From positions 24,798,451 to 24,862,450 of the forward strand of contig CM043948.1 of the NCBI GenBank assembly GCA_014529385.2: a stretch of DNA of 64,000 nt, read 5' to 3'. This stretch comes from Adiantum capillus-veneris (taxonomy: Eukaryota > Streptophyta > Polypodiopsida > Polypodiales > Pteridaceae). Below the pieces are notes generated by a model. It did not search any database, was not told where the DNA came from, and saw only the letters and a program-made list of their open reading frames with translations. Each line of letters begins with the position of its first letter. Positions within the stretch are counted from its first letter, which is position 1. A program made the position numbers and the translations under genes. Below, piece by piece: positions 33,100 to 44,068 of the stretch.

Positions 33100-33710
33100 A
33101 TGTGGTGTCCAGCTAGGTGGGCGCTCGTTTGATCAGTCCTCGTCTAACACTTCTCTATCTAAAGTGGCTAACTTAATAGCCCCACATTCAACCACAAATG
33201 GACAATGTCCTCTTTCCTCGCATTTGGAAATGTATTGTTTCAAGGAATATATCAATACAAGGTCTCTTTGCTTGAAGATTTTGGTCAATCATGAGAGTTA
33301 GAAGATTATTTTTGTTTCCTTCTTTGAGCACACATGTGTGCAATGGTTGCAAGCCTTTGCTCATCTAATTTTCAAGGTTTCTAAATGTTCAGACAGTTCA
33401 TGACCCATCCACTCTAGTTCATTTGCAACTCAAGAGTGTTGGAAGTAGAAATTCCATGGGTAATATTGCATGGAGTCTATGTACTAGCTTAAAAGGTGTA
33501 GCATTCATAGATTATTTTTTTTTGAAACTCTATAAGCCCAAAGAGATGAATGAAGATTCATCTCTCAATAAGTGTGTCCACGGCTCACAATCTTTGTAAG
33601 CATTGAGCTAAGGATTTTGTTTGTATGCTTTGCTTGGTCATTAGCTTGAGGATGATATGGAGCGAATTTGTTATTGATAACCATAAACTCATTTAGAAAA
33701 AATTTATCAC
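33100..33710 (-). pseudogene. Integrase C-terminal fragment
   Basis: The minus strand reads NEFMVINNKFAPYHPQANDQ, HSSLWAYRVS, ELEWMGHELSEHLETL and QRDLVLIYS, then HCPFVVECGAIKLATLDREVL. This is the order of the core end, linker and C-terminal SH3-like region of plant Ty3/gypsy integrase. It has several stops. The core N-terminal half is missing, with a junction near 33710 to plus-strand gag-type sequence. Confidence 0.7.
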
Positions 33711-33799
33711 CTCACCGATGAGATGATTTTTCCCTTGAAGGTGGGTTCTCTTTTCTCTCATGGCGCAAGATGGAGCAGTCTTACCACTTGAAGAGGGAT

Positions 33800-36350
33800 A
33801 GGACAAGGTCCACTGCACGGGCAAGCCATGGGACCAACAAGGCCACCCAGTTGGTGTGCTATCAAGGGAAAATGGACAAACCATGAGACAAATGATTGTT
33901 ATTACCAAGCAAAGTATGACAAGAACATTCAATACATGCCAATGAGGTTGCAAGGACAACCTACGTATAGGTATCCACCTAGCATAGACCAAAAGCAAAA
34001 GCCACCCGTGTCAATGAAGAGACCACGACCTATCCTAGGTCATCAACCACCACGACCAGGAATAATGAAATACAAGTCAATTATATGCATCCTTAAGAAC
34101 AAGTGCAAGATCAAGCCATAGTACCATTTATGCTAGTTCATCTACCATGTTAGTAGAGGGGGATTGGTATAACTTCCATGGTTGAACCAGTTTATCAAGC
34201 ACCTCTAGAAGTAGCACCTATATACTTCATTTCCAATCAAGAGACTAGGCCACCCATGCTAAAACCAATGCCTAAATTGAGAATGGGATATTGTCATAAT
34301 TGTGGATCAGTGAAAAAATGATTGCCCATAACGTGATAAAAATTCCAATCCAATTGAGGCTTATTGCATGCAATGTGGCAGTCCAAAAGGGAGAATTGTC
34401 CTATAAACCTAGTAAACAAAGAAAAATGGTTATAAAATAGTCAATGTCTTGCCAGTTACCTCCTCTAATAGTGAACCAACATATCCAATTAAAGTTTTTA
34501 CGAGGTCACAAGCCAAAAAGCATAAACAAAGTAGTGTGAATGAGACGGAGAGTAGTAAAAGATTCTCTGAGGATTTCAAGATAAGGAGATGTCAACACTA
34601 TGAACTTAGGAAAGAGAAACAAAGAAGGTAAATTGAGAAAAAAATCTCAAAGGTTGTTTCAAGAAAGAGCAAAGTCAATTTTGATAGAGTTCAAAGAACC
34701 CAAAACCAAAACTAGGTGGTTCAATACTTGTGGATAAAACTATAAACCCATCAACATAGTCTTGGAAGCCTTTTACAAAGAATTAAAAGTGGGTCAAATC
34801 ATAGAAACCGAATGGAATAATTATCCAACCCCTGATAGCAGCAAAATGGGAAGCTTATCAGAATCTAATGAGAATAACACAAAGGATGCTTGAGGCACAA
34901 AAATTAAAAGTTGAAATCATTGGAAATCCTACAAAGGATGAAACAAAATCACGACCAACTAAGATGAAAGATACTAAAGAATTGAGGAAGGATTTAGTTG
35001 GAAAAGGAGAACATGAAATCATAGTACCCAACACTGAAGATGCGCTAGAGGGAATCCCCTTAGTGGAGGAAGATTGCCATGAAACACGTATGGAAGAAAG
35101 TGAGAGAGTTTGACGATGGAAACCTGACCTTGAAATTAGCCCGAATTGAAGAAGTGTGTCTAGACCATCCACTTATGGAGCTGGACGAGACTGAACACTC
35201 AAAAATCTATTGTCATACCTAAGTGAAAACAAAGAACAATCTTTGGTGTGCAAGTCACAAAATTAAGTGAAACAAACCGTAGAAGTGGAAAACCATTAGT
35301 CAATAATGTCAACACACATCCAGTGTACCATTACAGAGGGAGAACTATTGAAGATCAGACCATGTCTATGGGAAGATCCGCATGACACATTGAAAAAAGT
35401 AGGAATCATTGGGTTAACAAAACAAAAGTCAAAGCATGCAACAAGAAGAATCTTGAGATAAACTTCTCAAACATGTTCCAATGAACAGGGTAAGAGATTA
35501 TTATTGTGAAGGAAATGAACGGAATACAAACACTTTCTGTGGAGTATAACAGAGTCAAAACCTTGGCAGTACTTGACAGTGGGGCTGGCATTGCCATAGT
35601 CACCAAAGGAGAATGGGAAGCCTGGCTAGGGGTAGACTAGCAATAAGGCAATCAAGAATGAAACTATAATTGGCAGATGGTCACATTGACCAACCAATGG
35701 GAGTATTGAAAAATGTGATAGTCTGCTATTATGGAATGGACTACCAATATACTTTTTCCATTGTAGGTTTTGATATAAAGCAGATTCAATTACTAGGATT
35801 GGAGAAATGAATACCTTAATCTCAAACAAGTAGGGCCAATTACAAGGGTGAACTTGAAAGATCATTCTTAGAAGGATATCCTAAAAACACCCATCCAAGA
35901 ATTTAATTCTAAAACCTCAACTGAAACTAAACTATTATCATGGTTAAACAAAGACGCTCTTATTTGGATGTGTGGAGCTTTAGAAAATGGTATTTTAAAG
36001 CGAGAGGATTGTATCTTGGATCGAGATATGAATGATGTAAACTTGCACCTTTCCTTGAACATCTTTTTGATCCATTTGAGTGTATTCAAATATTGGCAAC
36101 CATGAATGTTTGTGTCAATGAGTCCACACCCGCCTTAATTTGTGATGAAGAGGGCTACAACATTATTCCTATCCAAATGGTAACCATGGTTGATCTTGAC
36201 GATGAGCAAGTTTTCTTTGACTATTACTATGAGGTTATGAATGAATTGGAAGAGAAAACTCTTACAACAAAAATCCAACGTAAAAAAAGAGCACATAAGA
36301 GTGATGCTACTGCTACAAGGAGGATAGAAAAAATACCTTGATTTTTTCAA
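33800..36350 (+). pseudogene. gag-protease relic (copy D)
   Basis: Plus-strand fragments match copy C in order: WCAIKGKWTNHETNDCYY and ILGHQPPRPG (33.85-34.1 kb), a partial knuckle CMQCGSPK (about 34.37 kb), catalytic LDSGAGIAIVTK (about 35.57 kb), then LSWLNKDALIWMCGA and LKREDCILD (about 35.94-36.03 kb), and the post-protease block at 36093-36341. The N-terminal gag core is missing. Multiple frameshifts show an old copy. Confidence 0.7.
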
Positions 36351-36889
36351 TCAATGTTGTAGACCAAAAGAGAGGTATAGAAAGAAACGCGATACCAAAT
36401 TGCTTAGAAAAAATTTAGTATTAGAGATCAAAGGAAAAACATATTTTTTGATGATGGTTAATGCTGATGGTTGTATTAAGAACAAGATGACAAGCAGATA
36501 CCCATCTTATAGAAAGAGAGACTTGAGACAACAGATTGAAACAAAACAAAAAACCCAAAAGACAGACAAACTAGAGAAGAGGGAATCCACCTGACCGAAA
36601 CGGATAAAAAATTTAAATATCAAGAATTGAAATAGAAAAGGTAAATATCAAGAATTGAAATAGAGCTTGAAAGAGGTATGGACCACCGAAATGGTGTTCA
36701 AAAGCGACAAAGGTAGTGAGGCTATGCATGTTCCATCACACTATAGTATAGAAGAATCATAGTATAACAACCCATGAGACATCCTAACGAGCCAAAAAAA
36801 AAATATGAAGGACCAAAGAATGCCAAGAAGATTGAAAATTAGCAGAATTTGGGGAGAGGAACCAAAACCTACATATATTGCTACTAACT

Positions 36890-37534
36890 TGTCTCAAGAA
36901 GAAGAAGAATTTCCCATACTTTAAAGAAACATAGGGATGTCTTTGCATGGTCATACAAAGATCTCAAGGGGGTGGATCATGACATTTTTCAGCATACAAT
37001 ACCCATGAGAGATGATGCCAAGCCAAGTAGACAAAGACTCTACACATATAATGAGACCTTTACTAAAAATGTTCAAGAGGAGATTGAAACGCTCAAGGAA
37101 GCAGAATTCATCCATGCGATTGAACACACAAATTTGAAATCTTCAATTGTGGTAGTATCTAAGAAAAATAAAAATCTAAGGGTATGTGTCAACCTCAAAA
37201 AGGTGATGCATCAACCATTAAAGGCTACTATCCTCTTTGTATCACCGATCACGTCCTAAAAAGAGTGATTGGAAAGGAATCCTACAGGCTTTTAGATGGA
37301 TTCTTAGGCTATAACCAACTAGCCTTGATATAAAAAATTAGCATAAAGCAGCTTCTGCCACGGAGTGGAAAATATTCACATATGGAATCATGCCTTAAAT
37401 TGTGTTAGCAAATTCTCCAACAATATTTCAAAGGCTCATGAGCCATGATTTCAAGGAGTATCTACCGGACTTCTTAGAAGTTTACATGGACAACCTATGC
37501 ATACACTCATCCACCAAACAAGCGGACCACTTTG
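36890..37534 (+). pseudogene. Reverse transcriptase, first part (copy D)
   Basis: Contains HDIFQHTIPMRDDAKPSRQR, EEIETLKEAEFIHAIEHT, VVVSKKNKNLRVCVNLKK, ESYRLLDGFLGYNQLAL and VYMDNLCIHS. MDN replaces the catalytic MDD. It is cut at 37534 by a small LTR element and resumes at 40486. Confidence 0.8.
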
Positions 37535-37862
37535 TGATGGGAATGGGATCGTGCTAGCTAGGGTGGATGTAAGAGAAAAATTGTGCACACAAGTGAGAGT
37601 ATGTTGACTAGATTATCACTCAAGCGAATTAGGTTCCAAGCTCAATTAACTTGGACTCATAAAAGCGATCTTGAGTATTTTCTAAGCCATCACAAGCTCA
37701 CCATAAACAAGGGAGATGTAATGCAAAATGGAATTGGTTTATTCATCCCTGAAATGAACTTTAAGTAGCTCTACAGCCTTGCACCACTGCATGTGGGATA
37801 GTTCCACATTTTCTCTCCTTGACTCATACTCTAGTACTCTAGTACAAAGCTCACACTTTACA
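37535..37862 (-). repeat. 3' LTR of non-autonomous element
   Basis: Matches 40166-40485 with few differences, including a short duplication of CTCTAGTA near the end. Confidence 0.88.
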
Positions 37863-37873
37863 ATCCTCCCCTT
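37863..37873 (-). promoter_or_regulatory. Polypurine tract
   Basis: Minus strand AAGGGGAGGAT abuts the 3' LTR. Confidence 0.8.
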
Positions 37874-39160
37874 GAGGTGTGGACTAGGAAGAATACATGA
37901 AAGATTCTTTATCCACTAAGGACGACACATGGTATCAACTAAGGATGTCAATACAAGAGGAATCCTCCTCTTAAAATTTGGGCTACAACTTGACGAAGAA
38001 AGACAACACTCCAATCCAGGAGCATAGGCAACATAACACTCCAATCCAGGAGCAAAAACAGTGCTCTAATCCAAGAGCAAAATCCTGACCAATGTCCGCT
38101 TCACCCTAATCCAAGAGTACCTTGTCTTCTTCAAAGATTTGTCTTCAACTGCTTCATGATCTTTGTCTTTGCATCCTCCCCTCGAACAAGTGTTTCTTTT
38201 TCCCTTTTGTTGTGCAGTCAGACTTTATTAAAAAAACAAGTGCAATGCAAAATACTGATGTAAAAGAACTGCTAATGCGGATGCTAATGATGATTTTGTC
38301 AGTTTTCCTTCCCCTCCAAGTGAATTTTGAAATTTCCACATGGTGCCTTGGAGCAGTCTTTGTACTTGGAGACTCTCCAAGGCTAGTGTCTGGACTCCGT
38401 ACACTAGCACAATGACATTATCCTCCTTAACAATAGATGTAGTGACATACATTGCAAAAATTGTGCTTGGCTGCAAAATTTTTAATTTTAATGTGTTCTT
38501 TAAAATTTCCCTTCAATGTGAAGTACCTCTTCATGTAAGTGAAGTCACCCTTCACACAGATGATGGAAAAACTTGGTCTTTCTTTGAATTTTTTCTCGAT
38601 GATTTGGCTTGGGGTTCTGCTTTGAATGGCATTGATGAATCTTGAATGTTGCTCTCTTGTAGCTTGGTGGGAGCATTCCTTAGAGAAGGGCTCAAATCCT
38701 AGGGCCCAATCACCCCGTGGGAAGGGAGGCTAATGGCAAGAGGAATGGCCTTTTGATGCTTAGGTGTGCTCCCTCTTTGAAGCCTTGTTGGCTTTGGTCT
38801 GCTTATAGTTCAAAATTGAAGCCTTAATGTTGAAGTTCTTCTTTGAAGGTGATCTCTTTGCTTGAAGTTCTTTTGAATGCTCGTAAGAAAGCCCTTCTCT
38901 TTAGTGCCTTTGCATGGTATGACACTCCCCCTATGGAGGGCTTGATGATATGCCTTGGTAGCCTCGGGCTCTCTGCAGGCGGGAAAACCCCCTGTAGAGG
39001 GTGGCTCCGGGCCGTGTGATCGAGGGCTATGCAAGTCGGGCAAAGCGCGGGAGTACTCCCCTTGGTAAGGGGTTGGGAGCTTGGGCTTTCAGCAGAATGC
39101 GGGAAGAGGGGCCCTGTATGGGCAGACCCAAAATTGATTAAAAAGCAATTGAGCGTGGGG

Positions 39161-39384
39161 TTTTACCTCCGCCACCAGTCGAGGTCGATCACGACAGGGG
39201 GGTCGATCGGAGGAGGAGCAGGTTTGTAAGGCAGGACGTCAGGCCGCCGATGGAGTTCGTCAGTCGGCGAGGTTTTACCTCCCTCACCAGTCAGGGCCGG
39301 TCCACGGACAGGGAGCGGGTCAATCAGAGGAGGAGCAGGTTCGTAAGGCAGGACGTCAGGCAGCCGATGGAGTTCGTCAGGTGT
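39161..39384 (-). repeat. GC-rich 112-bp tandem duplication
   Basis: Two units (39161-39272 and 39273-39384), most positions identical. On the minus strand both encode a similar peptide, DELHR(L/R)PDVLPY(E/K)PAPP, in the same frame because 112 plus small indels restore the phase. Confidence 0.8.
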
Positions 39385-39730
39385 AATCTGTTGCATCTGT
39401 TCGCGAACCCGCCTAGGCAGATTTCAATTTAGTCTAGAGGGATTGCCTATGTCCTCCCAATGGGCGTCCAATTTGGGTTGCTTTTTTTTTTGTGGCCCCT
39501 CAAAAGGGGTTGCCTCTCATTAATAGGGAATTCTTCACGCGGTTTTGACAAGCTGAGAATACATGCACCCCTTCACATATAAGTGCAACACACACCTAAT
39601 AATAGCAACAAGATTAGAGACCACTAATGTAGCTCTAAGCAAAGAGTTTAGAGGCTCGATATGAGGCTGCAAGCACAAAGATTTTGAGAGCTTATTGGAG
39701 GGGTCAAATGAAATGCAATTGAAGCATGCA

Positions 39731-39903
39731 AGAGCTCTATGGAAAGTTTGTGTGAATTACTTTGCGCACACACAAATTGCACAGGGCAATGATGCTTGCA
39801 ATGAGAGAAATTATGGAAAGAGCTCTATGGAAAGTTTGTGTGAATTACTTTGCGCACACACAAATTGCACACGGCAATGATGCTTGCAATGAGAGAAATT
39901 ATG
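39731..39903. repeat. 88-bp tandem duplication
   Basis: Units start at 39731 and 39819 and are almost identical (AGAGCTCTATGG...GAGAGAAATTATG). Non-coding leader of the small LTR element. Confidence 0.9.
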
Positions 39904-40150
39904 TCGTAAAGAAAGCTAAAAAATGAACACAAAAGGATGTATACTAATTGAAAAATTGCACACATGACCAATGTTAAATGCAAGTTCCCCTCACCTAATC
40001 GCCAAAGGGTAGTGGAGCATGCTCTTGCACAAGTGGTGATTAGGGATTGGGATTATTAAGCTAATGCAAATAGAGATTAGAGAATGTTAATCAAAAAATG
40101 CTAATCACTAACACGCAAAAGCATAACAACAATCCTAGCTAGCACACCGT

Positions 40151-40163
40151 AGCTCTGATACCA
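40151..40163 (-). promoter_or_regulatory. Initiator tRNA-Met primer-binding site
   Basis: The minus strand reads TGGTATCAGAGCT two bases from the 5' LTR. Confidence 0.92.
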
Positions 40164-40165
40164 CG

Positions 40166-40485
40166 TGATGGGAATGGGATCGTGCTAGCTAGGGTGGATG
40201 AAAGAGAAACATCATGCACACAAGTGAGAGTGTGTTGGCTAGATTATCACTCAAGCAAATTAGGTTTCAAGATCAATCAACTTGGACTCATAAACACGAT
40301 CTTGAGTATTTGCTAAGCCATCACAAGCTCACCATAAACAAGGGAGATGTAATGCAAAATGGAATTGGTTTATTCATTCATGAAATGAGCTTTAAGTAGT
40401 TGTACAACCTTGCACCACTGCATGTGGGATAATTCCACCTTTTCTTTCCTTGACTCATACTCTAGTACAAAGCTCACACCTTACA
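40166..40485 (-). repeat. 5' LTR of non-autonomous element
   Basis: 320 bp, partner of 37535-37862. Confidence 0.88.
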
Positions 40486-40745
40486 CTCTGAGCATCTCAA
40501 GAAAGTCTTTGAGAAATGCCACCTATATAGGGTTTGTTTAAATCCCAAAAAATGTGTATTCATGGTTAAGTATGGAGAAAGTGGAGGTCATTGCAGAAAT
40601 GCCTAGACCTACCAGTGTTAAAGAAGTTCGAAATTTCATGGAACATTGTGGATAACATCGGAGATTTATATGAATATATGTTGTAATTGCCAAACCCATG
40701 TATGGTTTGATCACTCAATTTATCTGGATGGAAAAATGCAGATCT
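40486..40745 (+). pseudogene. Reverse transcriptase, second part (copy D)
   Basis: Resumes EHLKKVFEKCHLYRVCLNPKKC and then, after frameshifts, PRPTSVKEVRNFM and AKPMYGL, the RT thumb and connection motifs. It breaks off near 40745 against copia-type sequence. Confidence 0.75.
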
Positions 40746-40809
40746 GTGTGATATATTCTCACATGTACCTAAAGATCTAGCAAAAAGCTAAACCCCAAAT
40801 CACAGAAAG

Positions 40810-42020
40810 ATCTAGCCACTAAGGACATGGAACTTATCCAAATAGACATGAAGACGGAATTTCTTCACAAGGAACTGGAAGAGGATGTTTATAGGAAGCA
40901 ACCAGAGGGTTTTGAAGTTAAACCTACCAAACCTAGTAGGACAGGAGTGGTGTGTAGACTATCAAAGGCATTGTATAGCCTTAAGCAAGTATGAAGGCAA
41001 TGGTACCAAAAATTCCACAAGTACATGCAATCCCAAGGTTATGTAAGGAGCCAAGAAGACCATTGTGTGTATACCCAGAAGCTAAGCGGTGGTTCTCTAA
41101 TCATCTTAAAACTTTATGTCGATGATATGCTCATTGGCGAAAAGTCTTAAGGACAAGATGGCCATCTTTAAGAAATCACTTAGCATGCAATTTGCTATAA
41201 AGGATTTGGGAGACGCAAATCACTTTCTTGGTATGTGTATCAAGAGAGACAGAAAGCATAGAATACTAAAGTTATCTCATGCGACGTATATCCACAATAT
41301 CTTGCAAAGTTTTAGTATGGAGGGGAGGAAGCCTTCATTGAGTACCCCAATGGAGGCATATGCAAACCTTAGCAAGGATGATACTCCCAAATCTTGTTGA
41401 GAAAGCATAAATGGCAAAGGTGCCAGTACACTATGGTAGCCACTACACCAAACATTGTGTTTGCAGTGGAAGTGGTTAGCACATTTATGGTAAATCCCTA
41501 GTAGAAAGTAAAAATCAGTGAAGCACATTTTGAGGTACCTGAACGATACAGCAAGCAAGTGCTTATGCCTTGCGAATAGCAATGCATCCATAGTTGGTTA
41601 CACCAATGCAGATTATGTAGGATTGTGTAGATAGTCAAAAATCCACATCTGGCTATGTCACTGGAGTAGTAGCTTCATGTAGGTCGTCTCTGGGATTTCG
41701 CTTCATCTTCCACCACAAACGCAGAGTATGTTGCAGTTTCTAGTGCTAGCACAGAAGTTGTATGGTTAGCTCGTCTAGCAGGGTATCTTTGCATTCATAA
41801 GACTCCAATATATCATTGTGATAGTTAGAGTGCTATAGCATTAGCTAAGAACCCCGTGTTTCACTCAAATTCAAAATACATAGAGGCAACGTATATGTGA
41901 TACAAGATAAAATGGATTGAGCTAATCAAGGTTCATATGCATAATAACCCTGTTGATGCTCTGACGAAGAGCTTAGCCTCAAAGCAAGTTGCACATTGCA
42001 TTGAAATTATTAGTGTAGGG
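40810..42020 (+). pseudogene. Ty1/copia RT-RNase H relic
   Basis: The plus strand shows IQIDMKTEFLHKELEEDVY, PTKPSRTGVVCRLSKALYSLKQ, LIILKLYVDDMLIG (catalytic YVDD), QFAIKDLGDANHFLGM, then RNase H-type NAEYVAVSSASTEVVWLARL and ALAKNPVFHSNSKYIE and VDALTKSLASKQ. Stops and frameshifts occur throughout. No LTR was found on either side. Confidence 0.85.
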
Positions 42021-42369
42021 TGATGCCATAGGCATGCTTTACAAAGGTTTGTACATATATAGGCCACTTTGGCCACGTTGGCCTCCAAGTGGGAACTAGC
42101 CCTAACATCCACTAACCCATCATTAACATAATTCAATTATTGATTTAATAGAATAATGAGTGGATGAGTTATTTTTATCATCATGTGCTCCACCACATAT
42201 TGTGTATCTTCTCCTTCCCGCACTCACAAATAGGTCAATGGGAACCACAACCTTTAGGTACCACTAAAGTTCTAAGAAAAATTGGATTCTTGCAAAATAG
42301 TTGTTAAGAGAAAACTTTGCCTTCAATCCCTACTAACTCATATTTTGAAGGGAATGGTGGTCATCAACC
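42021..42369. other. Unassigned sequence
   Basis: Decayed sequence after the copia RNase H. No feature recognised. Confidence 0.3.
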
Positions 42370-42700
42370 CCACCCCATGAACTAAATTGGGAAATGTACG
42401 CATGGATATTTGGTGAGAGCAAATTTGCTTATCCAAGCTAGCATGTGCAACAAATTTGATGGTATAGGTGATACATTCGATCATGTTGCCTATTTCCAAC
42501 AACTAGTCTATGTTGAAAGAGTGAATGACACACATAATGATGCAATGTTTTGGCCTCATTGTAGAAGGATGAGCATTGGCTTGAGCCTAATTTGATGTAT
42601 GACTTTGGAAACTTAATCAAATGCTTTATAGAATCCCACACCAAGACAGGGTTAACAATAACATCGTTACACAAATCTTGCACTTCAAGAAGAGAAAGGG
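42370..42700 (+). pseudogene. gag fragment
   Basis: FDGIGDTFDHVAYFQQLVYVERVNDTH matches the start of the retrotransposon-gag core of plant Ty3/gypsy elements. After a frameshift comes YDFGNLIKCFIESHTKTGLT, the later part of the same core. Isolated and broken. Confidence 0.6.
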
Positions 42701-44068
42701 TTGAGGGCTAGTTTTGCACACTAAAAGCAATACATAACTATATGTATGACCAATGACATGCCACCCCACCAGCACAAGAGATAGTAAGATACCCACGAGC
42801 TACAGTTATCATGTGTTCAAATGTCTTTGCCCACAATGGCTAAAAGATTTCCCAGTAGACTATGACCAAGGGTGGGAGAGGAAGAAAGCTAAAATTGGAA
42901 AGAAGCACAAAGACTTGCCAACAACGGATGTGTTCACAAGGAGCAGTGTTGTCTTCAGATAGTGGATGAGTATATTCTAGCACTAAATGAAGAATTTGCT
43001 GCTTAATCAAGTTGAATTTTCATGGTAAAGCCATGACAAACCGCTTTTTCAACAAATTACATATTCAAGTAAAATTAAATCTCACTTTCTCCTGCTAACC
43101 TGATACTATGTAACTTAAGGATTCACTTACATTTCAGAAGGACATGTTTCTCCTCAACAGCCAACGCCCTATGAGTTTGTACTATATGTTCACTTGCAGG
43201 TTTCCTGAGGTGGCATATTTTCGTTCAATAAATTTACAGATTTTAAGAGGCCGAAGAAATACATTCAGGGGACAGGTCTTTTTTACCTTGAAACCTCACC
43301 TCATTTAGGTTTTCTGATTTTGAGTACATTTTGTTCCAAAATATAATCTTCGGTAGTAAAAGCATGCTTTTTGATTGTGGCTCCTGTTCTCAAAGGTCGA
43401 CGGTCAAATTGAAACATGTAAAAGAAATAGCACCCGTCATGTGAAGCAATCAATACCAAAACAGACAAATAAAGTGAAGCACCAATAAAATGTACCATGA
43501 TACATAATAGTGCACTTAATGTATATCATTTCCAATGTATGTTTCATCCGAAATCATTACTGTGTAGTGAAGCTTGTATGCTTTTGACACACTACTATCA
43601 CCTTGACTACAAACACTAGCCCCTCCACATCTGTGACGGGTGCAAAAACTATAGGCATTAGGTACTCATTACAATCAGCATTGTACAAAATAAATAAACC
43701 TCTCGGGTATAAAGAATTAATGTTATGTGCCTGGAGTACACTGCACCTGGTATTACTGAAGGTAAAAGTTACTTGACCCTCACAAATAACTCTCCTAGGA
43801 AGTTAGCTGAAAAGCAATGAGTGGCTAATTTTACTCCACTCTGCTCGCAAGCAGCCTACTTTACCTCATTGCCTCTGAAGCATGCAAAGCCATCCTGAAT
43901 TTTGTAGCCCCTTGTCTAAACAACTGCCAATCTGCCCATTCACGCCTCTGTTAATGCCAATATAGAATTGCCTATACAGAACTCTCAACTCTTACTTTCC
44001 AGTCCATCCTTTTGCAAGCGTTGCAGCTCGTACTGGCCTTTGATCTGCCATTAGCATGATAGAGCTCC
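42701..44068. other. Intergenic and probable 3' UTR of the DnaJ gene
   Basis: No gene or repeat recognised. The part next to 44068 should include the 3' UTR of the minus-strand DnaJ gene, but I could not place its end. A 69-codon plus-strand frame at 42753-42962 has no known motif. Confidence 0.35.

Larger units (their letters stand above)
37874..40150 (-). other. Unrecognised interior of non-autonomous element
   Basis: Minus-strand frames of 60-80 codons at 38228-38476, 38810-39043 and 39163-39396 lie one after another but share no recognised domain. The part at 38.7-39.4 kb is clearly more GC-rich than the surroundings. It could be captured host DNA or a rapidly evolving gag. I cannot decide between them. 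Confidence 0.4.
37535..40485 (-). mobile_element. Non-autonomous 2.95-kb LTR element
   Basis: LTRs of 328 and 320 bp (37535-37862 and 40166-40485; TGATGGGAAT...TTACA). The initiator tRNA-Met primer site is next to the right LTR and a polypurine tract next to the left LTR, so the element reads on the minus strand. Flanking 5-mers CTTTG and CTCTG are a target duplication with one change. The RT sequence of copy D continues directly across it (DHF to EHLKKVF). The 2.3-kb interior has no gag or pol motif. It is longer than typical TRIMs and shorter than typical LARDs. Confidence 0.88.

Noticed and set aside
38122-38645. Plus-strand frames of about 100 codons inside the small LTR element
   Set aside because: The element reads on the minus strand, and neither frame has a recognised motif or plausible splice context. 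Kept only as unknown cargo.
42753-42962. 69-codon frame ending in a Lys-rich stretch
   Set aside because: No domain or homologous copy in the window. Probably chance.
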